Of a stretch of DNA of 7,892 nt, positions 1 through 4,894 are shown piece by piece. This stretch comes from Alphaproteobacteria bacterium. Its GTDB lineage: Bacteria > Pseudomonadota > Alphaproteobacteria > ATCC43930 > CGMCC-115725. Within the stretch, counting starts at the first letter, position 1; every line of letters starts with the position of its first letter. Below the pieces are notes generated by a model. The model ran no database searches and was not told where the DNA came from. It saw nothing but the letters and a program-made list of their open reading frames with translations. The position numbers and the translations under genes were made by a program. The DNA is taken from the NCBI GenBank assembly GCA_005888515.1, contig VAZR01000102.1, positions 1 to 7,892 of the forward strand, written 5' to 3'.

Positions 1-282
1 CTCGGCTGGACCAATCTCACGCCGCTGAAGGCGGAGCCGCTGCATTACCCCGCAACCGCTCCCGAGCGCAGCGAGCTGGCCCGCGCGATCTTCGCGGTGG
101 TCGACGATGCCGCCTCGCGCGCCGCCTTCGCCGCAGATCGCGACGGCTATGCCGCCGGGTTCGAATTGGACGCCGATGAACGCGCCGCGCTGGTGACACT
201 CGACCGCGACGCGCTGCGCGAGCGCTTCGCGATCAACCCGATGCTGCTCTACCAGCTCGAGTCCCGGGTCAAATCCGCGTAA
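1..282 (+). CDS. C-terminal part of a LigA-domain-like protein (5' end outside window)
   Basis: The frame is open from the first base and ends at TAA 280-282, leaving 93 visible residues. The last half follows the pattern of the LigA domain, the small alpha-subunit fold of protocatechuate 4,5-dioxygenase-type extradiol dioxygenases: a Phe-Ala-Ala-Asp-Arg-Asp-Gly-Tyr stretch, then an acidic 'ELDADERAAL' helix, a Leu-Asp-Arg-Asp-Ala-Leu turn and an Asn-Pro-Met-Leu-Leu end. Family members usually have a Gly just before the Asn-Pro; here it is Ile. The first ~30 residues (LGWTNLTPLKAEPLHYP and following) do not match a standalone LigA that I recognise, so the domain may be the tail of a larger protein whose catalytic part lies upstream. 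Its stop lies inside the 3' end of the convergent gene on the other strand, with a 14-base overlap. The reading frame is certain; the family is a moderate-confidence call from pattern alone. Confidence 0.5.
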   Translation, partial: LGWTNLTPLKAEPLHYPATAPERSELARAIFAVVDDAASRAAFAADRDGYAAGFELDADERAALVTLDRDALRERFAINPMLLYQLESRVKSA

Positions 283-529
283 GTGCCGGCGATTTCCTGT
301 TCATGCCGTAACTGCGCGAGCCGCGGCACTCGCCGATGTTGAGAAACTGAGCGCCATCCCGCGTCGCCAGACACGCATTCCAATAAGTCTGCCGGGCGCC
401 GTCCTTCAGGGCGCAGACCGGCGCTGCCTGCGCACAATCTGCCGGAGCCGGCTGCTGTGCCTGGCTCGCAATAACAGGCAGCAGAAACAAGGTGGTCGCG
501 GCGATGCCGCTTCGCAACGTTCTACGCAT
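269..529 (-). CDS. Small secreted Kazal-like cysteine protein, 86 aa
   Basis: An ATG at 529-527 begins an 86-residue protein ending at TGA 271-269. Residues 1-24 form a typical Sec signal peptide: Arg-rich start (MRR), hydrophobic core around 9-21, and a probable signal peptidase I site after Ser-Gln-Ala24. The mature part has four cysteines (32, 39, 53, 68) in the spacing and context of a compact Kazal domain: Ala-Pro-Val-Cys-Ala (36-40), then Lys-Asp-Gly, Thr-Tyr-x-Asn-x-Cys (48-53), and Gly-Glu-Cys (66-68). Kazal domains classically inhibit serine proteases; many bacterial ones are uncharacterised, so inhibitor activity is inference. The likely site of action is the periplasm or outside the cell. 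It follows the atp12 gene by 14 bases with its own strong Shine-Dalgarno, so it may be the last gene of that transcript. The 18-residue basic tail after Cys68 shows no recognisable motif. Confidence 0.75.
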   Translation of the reverse strand: MRRTLRSGIAATTLFLLPVIASQAQQPAPADCAQAAPVCALKDGARQTYWNACLATRDGAQFLNIGECRGSRSYGMNRKSPALTRI

Positions 530-534
530 GCCGG

Positions 535-541
535 CCTCTCT
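535..541 (-). promoter_or_regulatory. Shine-Dalgarno of the Kazal-like gene
   Basis: On the minus strand AGAGAGG lies five bases upstream of the ATG at 529. The purine run starts in the TAG stop codon of atp12 (546-544). This fixes the start of the small gene and suggests that ribosomes finishing atp12 could reinitiate here. Confidence 0.6.
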
Positions 542-543
542 CC

Positions 544-1242
544 CTATGCCGCATCGATCAGCTGCACGAAACGCGCCGCCGCGGCGATGTCCTCTTTCAG
601 CGCTTGGCGGCGCGCCGCGGCTTCGGCATCCTCGCCCCAGGCCTCGATCTGAAACGTCTCGTCGAGCTGCGACACGGCGAACGCCACTGCGGCATCGATG
701 TGCCGCTCCAGCAGCGCGAGCGCGATGACCAGCGAACCGCAGGCCGCGGTCATGGCATGCAATGCGGTCAGCCGAAGATCGTCCTGCGCTGCGACCGCGG
801 CGGCGAAGGCCTTCAGCGCCGCCGGGGATTGCGGCTGCGGGACAATGCCGCTGGTCACCGCGAGCCTCGCGTCGTAGCGCAGCATCGCCCAGTCGATCAG
901 CGGCTGCCATTCCGCCTGCTGCCGCGCGACCAATTCGGGCGGGTGATCGGCGCGGTAGCAGACCAGGTCGGTGCCGGCATATTTGGTGGTCTCGGCGATG
1001 ACCTGATCGCGCTGCGCCCGGGTGCGGTCGATCGCGGTCGCGGCGAGCCGGGTCAACGGCATCGTCGCCGGGCGGACGTCGTCCTGCTGGGCATCCCACT
1101 CCGCGGCAATCGCCTCGGCCAGGGCGGCGCTTGGCACGATCAGCTCGTGCTTGGCCGGGGTGCGCATCGGTCTTCCATCGAGCGCGACGCCCCAGCCGCC
1201 CTCGACCGGGCGCGCCTTGGCCTCGCGGTAGACCCGCTTCAT
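544..1242 (-). CDS. ATP12 family F1-ATPase assembly chaperone, 232 aa
   Basis: The product is a soluble cytoplasmic chaperone of the ATP12 family. In mitochondria Atp12 binds the F1 alpha subunit and helps it assemble with beta; alphaproteobacterial members are thought to do the same. Visible family signs are an N-terminal strand region with Gly-Gly-Trp-x-Val-x-Leu-Asp-Gly-Arg-Pro (15-25) and Thr-Pro-Ala-Lys (28-31), the helix Ala-Ile-Ala-Ala-Glu-Trp (44-49), Pro-Leu-Thr-Arg-Leu (62-66), Asp-Leu-Val-Cys-Tyr-Arg-Ala (92-98), and near the C-terminus Glu200 with Trp-Gly-Glu-Asp-Ala-Glu (202-207). The length is normal for the family. The ATG at 1242-1240 overlaps the TGA (1241-1239) of the upstream pseudouridine synthase frame as ATGA, so translation is probably coupled. 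Because that upstream gene is frame-disrupted, its frame can also read straight into this one. The atp12 frame itself looks intact. Confidence 0.9.
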   Translation of the reverse strand: MKRVYREAKARPVEGGWGVALDGRPMRTPAKHELIVPSAALAEAIAAEWDAQQDDVRPATMPLTRLAATAIDRTRAQRDQVIAETTKYAGTDLVCYRADHPPELVARQQAEWQPLIDWAMLRYDARLAVTSGIVPQPQSPAALKAFAAAVAAQDDLRLTALHAMTAACGSLVIALALLERHIDAAVAFAVSQLDETFQIEAWGEDAEAAARRQALKEDIAAAARFVQLIDAA

Positions 1243-2118
1243 GCCGGCAGTTCCAGCTCGGCGAACGGGTCCGCCACGTCGGCGTCGAACCCGAAGAACT
1301 CCCACATCCGCCGCATATGCGGCGGCAACGGCGCGGTGACCGACAGCATGCCGCCTTGCGGATGCGGGATCGCCAGCGAGCGGGCATGCAGATGCAGCCC
1401 GCGCGCGGCGGCACCGCCGGCCAATTGCGCGCCGCTGCCGCCATATTTGCCGTCGCCAAGGATCGGCGTGCCGAGCGCCGCGCAATGCGCCCGCAGCTGA
1501 TGGGTGCGTCCGGTCACCGGCAACAGCGCGAGCCAGCGCCAGATCGATCCGCCCCTGGCGGATTTCCGGCAGGCCGACGGTAATCGCCCAGTAGATCTTG
1601 CGTGTCGTCTTGTCGCGAAACGCCCGCGTGAAGAACGCAGCGGCGGCGGCGTGGCGCGCGATCAGCAAAACGCCCGAGGTGTCCTTGTCGAGCCGGTGCA
1701 CGAGGCGGGGCCGCTCCTTGCTCTCGAAGCGCAGCCCATCGAGCAGCGCGTCGACATGCCGGTCGGTGTTGGTGCCGCCCTGCACGGCGAGGCCCGCGGG
1801 CTTGTTGACGGCGATTGCCCAATCATCGCGGTACAGTACCGTCTCGCGCAGCAACGCCACATCCTGCGGCCGGGCGCGTGGCGCGCTCGGCTTTGCGGGC
1901 GCAGCGGGCGTTTCGGGCAGCGGCGGCACCCGGATCGCTTGGCCGGGCGCTATCGGGTCGCGGGCATGGGCGCGCTTGCCGTCGACCCGGATCTGGCCGG
2001 TGCGCAGCAGTTTTTCGAGGCGGCCGTGGCTGAGGCCCGGATAATGCCGCTTGAACCAGCGGTCGAGCCGGCCCGCGCCGTCCTCGGGCCGCACCGTGAC
2101 GGTTTCGACGCCCGTCAT
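1239..2118 (-). pseudogene. rluC: RluA/RluC-family 23S rRNA-type pseudouridine synthase, disrupted by an internal deletion with frameshift
   Basis: RluA-family enzymes convert uridines in rRNA or tRNA to pseudouridine. From ATG 2118-2116 the protein shows an S4 RNA-binding domain (about residues 14-62: Gly-Arg-Leu-Asp-Arg-Trp, Leu-Leu-Arg-Thr-Gly-x-Ile-Arg-Val-Asp-Gly), a Pro/Ala linker (69-84), Ile-Ala-Val-Asn-Lys-Pro-Ala-Gly-Leu (102-110), and the catalytic motif His-Arg-Leu-Asp-Lys-Asp-Thr-Ser-Gly (141-149; catalytic Asp144). Lys-Ile-Tyr-Trp-Ala follows at 174-178. At about residue 195 (position ~1535) the frame is lost. The frame one base over continues with Trp-Leu-Ala-Leu-Leu-Pro-Val-Thr-Gly-Arg-Thr-His-Gln-Leu-Arg and Gly-Asp-Gly-Lys-Tyr, ending at TGA 1241-1239. 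The roughly 35-45 residues that family members carry between these parts, including an Ala-x-Thr-x-Tyr strand, are missing. The span is 880 bases, not a multiple of three. The start overlaps the rarA stop as ATGA. The symbol is a family-level guess; RluC versus RluD specificity cannot be told. Confidence 0.8.
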
Positions 2119-3422
2119 TTCGTGCCTGAGTCTCCGGGGGCAGCCCGTTGCCGGAGCTTGTCCCAGTAGTCGAGCCGCTTCTTGATCTCGCGCTCGAAGC
2201 CGCGCTCGCCGGGCCGGTAGAAATTGCGCCGCGCCACCCCGTCCGGGAAATAGTTCTGGCCGGAGAAGCCTTCCTCGGTCGCATGATCGTAGACATAGCC
2301 GCGCCCGTAGCCGAGATCGCGCATTAGCCGGGTCGGCGCGTTCAATATGTGCATCGGCGGCATCAAGGAGCCGGTCTCGCGCGCCATCGTCTGCGCCTCG
2401 CCGAACGCGACATAGGCGGCATTCGATTTCGGCGCGGTCGCGAGATAGATCACCAGCTGGGCGATCGCCAATTCGCCTTCGGGCGAGCCGAGCCGGTCGT
2501 AGGCGTCCCACGCGGCGAGCGCCTGCGCCACGGCTTGCGGCTCGGCGAGGCCAATATCCTCGACCGCGGCCCGGGTCAGCCGGCGCAGAATGTAGGTGGG
2601 ATCTTCGCCGCCGGCCAGCATGCGCGCCAGCCAATAAAGCGCCGCGTCGGTATCCGAGCCGCGCAGCGATTTGTGCAGCGCGCTGATCAGATTGTAATGG
2701 CCTTCCTGCTGCTTGTCGTAGAGCGGCGCCCGGCGCTGCACGAGTTCTGCCAGCTGTTGCGGCCCGAGTAGCGGCTCGCGCGGCAGGCGATCGATCTCCT
2801 CGACGAGATTCAGCAAAAACCGCCCATCGCCATCGGCCATTGCCCGCAACGCCGCGCGGCCATCGGAGCTCAGCGGCAGCGTATGCCCCAAATGCTCCTC
2901 GGCGCGCGCCAGCAGGGTTTCGAGCGTCGTATCGTCGAGCCGGCGCAAGACGAAGACCTGGGCGCGCGACAACAAGGCGCCGATCAGTTCGAAGGACGGG
3001 TTCTCGGTCGTCGCGCCGACCAGGATCACCGTGCCGTCCTCGACAACCGGCAGAAACGCATCCTGCTGGGCGCGGTTGAAGCGGTGGATCTCGTCGACGA
3101 AGAGCAGCGTGCCCTGGCCCATCTCGCGCCGCTTCCGGGCGCCGTCGAACACTTTCCTGAGATCGGCGACCCCGGAAAACACTGCCGACAACGGCTCGAA
3201 GACGAGATCGGTGCCGTCGGCCAGGAGGCGCGCGATCGTCGTCTTGCCGCAGCCCGGCGGGCCCCACAGGATCATCGAGGCGAGCTGCCCCGAGGCCACC
3301 ATGCGGCCGATCGGTCCCTCCGGACCGAGCAGGTGATCCTGGCCGATGACCTCGGATAAAACCCGCGGTCGCAGCCGGTCGGCGAGCGGGTGCGGCGCCT
3401 GCGATTGAAAGAGCGTGCTCAT
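2115..3422 (-). CDS. rarA: Replication-associated recombination protein A (AAA+ ATPase RarA/MgsA), 435 aa
   Basis: RarA is a cytoplasmic AAA+ ATPase of the clamp-loader/RuvB group that acts at stalled replication forks with SSB. Here it is full length, as expected for the family. Motifs by residue: Pro-Leu-Ala-Asp-Arg-Leu-Arg-Pro (12-19), Ile-Gly-Gln-Asp-His (26-30), Walker A Gly-Pro-Pro-Gly-Cys-Gly-Lys-Thr (54-61), Walker B Leu-Leu-Phe-Val-Asp-Glu-Ile-His (106-113), sensor 1 Gly-Ala-Thr-Thr-Glu-Asn (136-141), and Leu-Ser-Arg (151-153). The RarA-specific stretch Tyr-Asp-Lys...His-Tyr-Asn-Leu-Ile-Ser-Ala-Leu-His-Lys-Ser (235-252) is present, as is the C-terminal tetramerisation region with Asn-Ala-Pro-Thr (361-364) and Tyr-Phe-Pro-Asp-Gly (391-395). 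I chose the ATG at 3422-3420 because the family begins Met-x-x-Leu-Phe just before the conserved Pro-Leu-Ala-Asp. An upstream in-frame ATG at 3545 adds 41 unrelated residues. No strong Shine-Dalgarno precedes the chosen start. It heads the minus-strand row and overlaps the next gene by four bases. Confidence 0.96.
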   Translation of the reverse strand: MSTLFQSQAPHPLADRLRPRVLSEVIGQDHLLGPEGPIGRMVASGQLASMILWGPPGCGKTTIARLLADGTDLVFEPLSAVFSGVADLRKVFDGARKRREMGQGTLLFVDEIHRFNRAQQDAFLPVVEDGTVILVGATTENPSFELIGALLSRAQVFVLRRLDDTTLETLLARAEEHLGHTLPLSSDGRAALRAMADGDGRFLLNLVEEIDRLPREPLLGPQQLAELVQRRAPLYDKQQEGHYNLISALHKSLRGSDTDAALYWLARMLAGGEDPTYILRRLTRAAVEDIGLAEPQAVAQALAAWDAYDRLGSPEGELAIAQLVIYLATAPKSNAAYVAFGEAQTMARETGSLMPPMHILNAPTRLMRDLGYGRGYVYDHATEEGFSGQNYFPDGVARRNFYRPGERGFEREIKKRLDYWDKLRQRAAPGDSGTK

Positions 3423-3589
3423 TGCCGGCTGATATGGGCTGCAGCGCCGGGCCGTGCAAACCAACCCTGGACCGTAACCATAGTGCGCCGCGATATTGCC
3501 GATCCTATGGAAGCGATGACATCCGAGCTGGACGATCCTCTGCAAGCATCGGCGGCGAGCAGTCTTGATGCTGTTTGTCGCGGACCGCG
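3423..3589. promoter_or_regulatory. Divergent intergenic region between rarA and the first glycosyltransferase
   Basis: This 167-base stretch separates the minus-strand row from the plus-strand polysaccharide block, so it must hold, or lie next to, the promoters for both directions. I found no convincing -35/-10 pair on either strand. A 6-base inverted repeat (AGCATC at 3545-3550, GATGCT at 3567-3572, 16 bases between) lies just before the glycosyltransferase start. It is short enough to be chance and is noted only as a possible operator. The regulatory role rests on gene layout, not on a recognised motif. Confidence 0.4.
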
Positions 3590-4714
3590 ATGATCACGAT
3601 TTTGCACCTGATTACCGGGTTGGAAACGGGGGGCGCCGAGCGCATGCTGGTGCACCTCACCAGCCATCTCGATCGGCGGCGCTTTCGGTCGGTGGTGGTC
3701 AGCATGACCGGACCGGGCACGATGGGGCCGTTCTTCGAGGCGGCGGGTGTGACGCTGCGCTCCCTCGAGTTGCGCCGCGGTGTGCCCGACCCGCGTGGTA
3801 TCTTGCGGCTCGCCCGGGTTCTGCGCGAGTTTCGCCCGGCCGTGCTGCAGACTTGGCTTTATCATGCCGATCTGCTCGGTGTGATCATGCGGCGCCTCGG
3901 CCACGTCCCGCATCTCGTGTGGGGGCTGCAAGGTACCGAGACGATTGACACCCCAATCGTGCGCCGCCTACTCGCCTGGTGCTCGCCAATCCCCGACGCC
4001 GTTGTTGTGGTGTCGCGGGTCGGCCAGCGTTTTCATGAAGGGATCGGGTATCGGCCGCGGCGCTGGGTGCACATCCCGAATGCCTTCGATACCGCGGCGC
4101 TGCATCCCGATCCCGAGGCGCGCCGCCGCGGACGCGCCATGTTCGGTATCGCCGACCATATCGTCGCTATTCTGCTGCCGGCGCGCTATCACCCGATGAA
4201 GGATCACGCCAACTTTCTCGCTGCGGCGGCGCGATTGACGGCGAGTCACCCGGACGTGTTGTTCGCGATGGCAGGCTCCGGGACCGATCCGTCCAATCGC
4301 GAGCTTGCCGCCGCGGTCGCGGCACATGGGCTCGGCAAGAGGGCACTGCTGCTCGGCGATCGTCCCGATATCGAAAGCCTGTATCCGGCTTTCGATATCG
4401 TGACCTTGTCGTCGGCCTTTGGCGAAGCCTTGCCGATGGTACTCGGCGAGGCGATGGCGTCCGGGGTACCCTGTGTCGCCACCGACAGCGGCGATGCCGG
4501 GCTCGTCGTCGGCGATACCGGGATCATCGTGCCACCGCGCGATCCGGCGGCGCTGGCCGCCGGCTGGGCGCAGCTGATCATGCTCGGCGATCAGGGGCGC
4601 TCGGCGCTCGGCCTCAAGGCGCGCGCCCGCATCTGCGAGCATTACGATCTTGGTCTGGTGGTGCCGCGCTTCGAGACGTTTTATCAGGAAATTACGTCAG
4701 CTTCAGCCCATTGA
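3590..4714 (+). CDS. GT4-family glycosyltransferase, 374 aa
   Basis: This is a retaining glycosyltransferase of the GT-B fold, family GT4, which would move a sugar from a nucleotide-sugar donor to a growing glycan at the inner face of the membrane. Evidence by residue: N-terminal acceptor-side loop Gly-Leu-Glu-Thr-Gly-Gly-Ala-Glu-Arg (10-18), the hinge-side Ile-Pro-Asn-Ala-Phe-Asp (162-167), the donor-domain Pro-Ala-Arg-Tyr-His-Pro-Met-Lys-Asp-His (197-206), and the E-x7-E signature with Glu279 and Glu287 inside Phe-Gly-Glu-Ala-Leu-Pro-Met-Val-Leu-Gly-Glu-Ala. A C-terminal Gly-Ile-Ile-Val-Pro-Pro (311-316) is also typical. The ATG at 3590 places the start right at the conserved Ile-Leu-His-Leu-Ile-Thr-Gly strand. 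A TTG at 3575 would add five residues (MSRTA) and cannot be excluded, since neither has a clear Shine-Dalgarno. There is no signal peptide or membrane segment. The sugar specificity cannot be read from sequence. Confidence 0.9.
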   Translation: MITILHLITGLETGGAERMLVHLTSHLDRRRFRSVVVSMTGPGTMGPFFEAAGVTLRSLELRRGVPDPRGILRLARVLREFRPAVLQTWLYHADLLGVIMRRLGHVPHLVWGLQGTETIDTPIVRRLLAWCSPIPDAVVVVSRVGQRFHEGIGYRPRRWVHIPNAFDTAALHPDPEARRRGRAMFGIADHIVAILLPARYHPMKDHANFLAAAARLTASHPDVLFAMAGSGTDPSNRELAAAVAAHGLGKRALLLGDRPDIESLYPAFDIVTLSSAFGEALPMVLGEAMASGVPCVATDSGDAGLVVGDTGIIVPPRDPAALAAGWAQLIMLGDQGRSALGLKARARICEHYDLGLVVPRFETFYQEITSASAH

Positions 4715-4894
4715 CCCCCGCGGCACGCCACTCTCCGATCTGTCGTTTCTGGAGGCGATTGCGCCGCTGATGCGCTAAAGAAGGAAATGGTTGCGGGGCA
4801 ACCCGCTCAATTTCACTTGGTGATCGCTTGCCCGAACGTTTGCGTTTCGATCCGACAGCTCGACGATCGACCGCTTTGGCCGGCGGCTGAGGCG
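4715..4894 (+). other. Gap between glycosyltransferase and amidotransferase genes, with a coding-like tail in another frame
   Basis: This gap has no recognised gene. Its first part, read one base over from the glycosyltransferase frame, gives an open stretch that crosses the glycosyltransferase stop and ends at TAA 4776-4778. From about 4710 its codons mostly end in G or C and it reads Pro-Ile-Asp-Pro-Arg-Gly-Thr-Pro-Leu-Ser-Asp-Leu-Ser-Phe-Leu-Glu-Ala-Ile-Ala-Pro-Leu. I see no start codon with a ribosome site for it, and it could be a gene remnant or chance. An in-frame ATG at 4787 would extend the next gene by 36 residues. A small 5-bp hairpin (GCGGG, loop GCAA, CCCGC; 4793-4806) lacks a T-run and is not a convincing terminator. 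Confidence 0.35.

Noticed and set aside
604..2169. Long plus-strand open frames of about 298 and 221 codons opposite atp12 and rluC
   Set aside because: They lie antisense to genes with clear family motifs, are rich in Arg/Gln/Gly as expected for GC-rich shadow frames, and show no recognisable domain.
544..3459. A single 971-codon open frame on the minus strand
   Set aside because: Its first ~447 codons are an off-frame shadow of rarA. Only the part from ATG 2118 carries real protein signals, and those are explained by the disrupted rluC joined to atp12.
3423..3545. Upstream ATG at 3545 as the start of rarA (41 extra residues)
   Set aside because: The extra residues resemble no RarA N-terminus, while the ATG at 3422 gives the usual start just before Pro-Leu-Ala-Asp.
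4793..4806. Hairpin GCGGG-GCAA-CCCGC as a transcription terminator
   Set aside because: The stem is only five base pairs and no T-run follows; it also lies upstream of a co-oriented gene likely to be in the same transcript.
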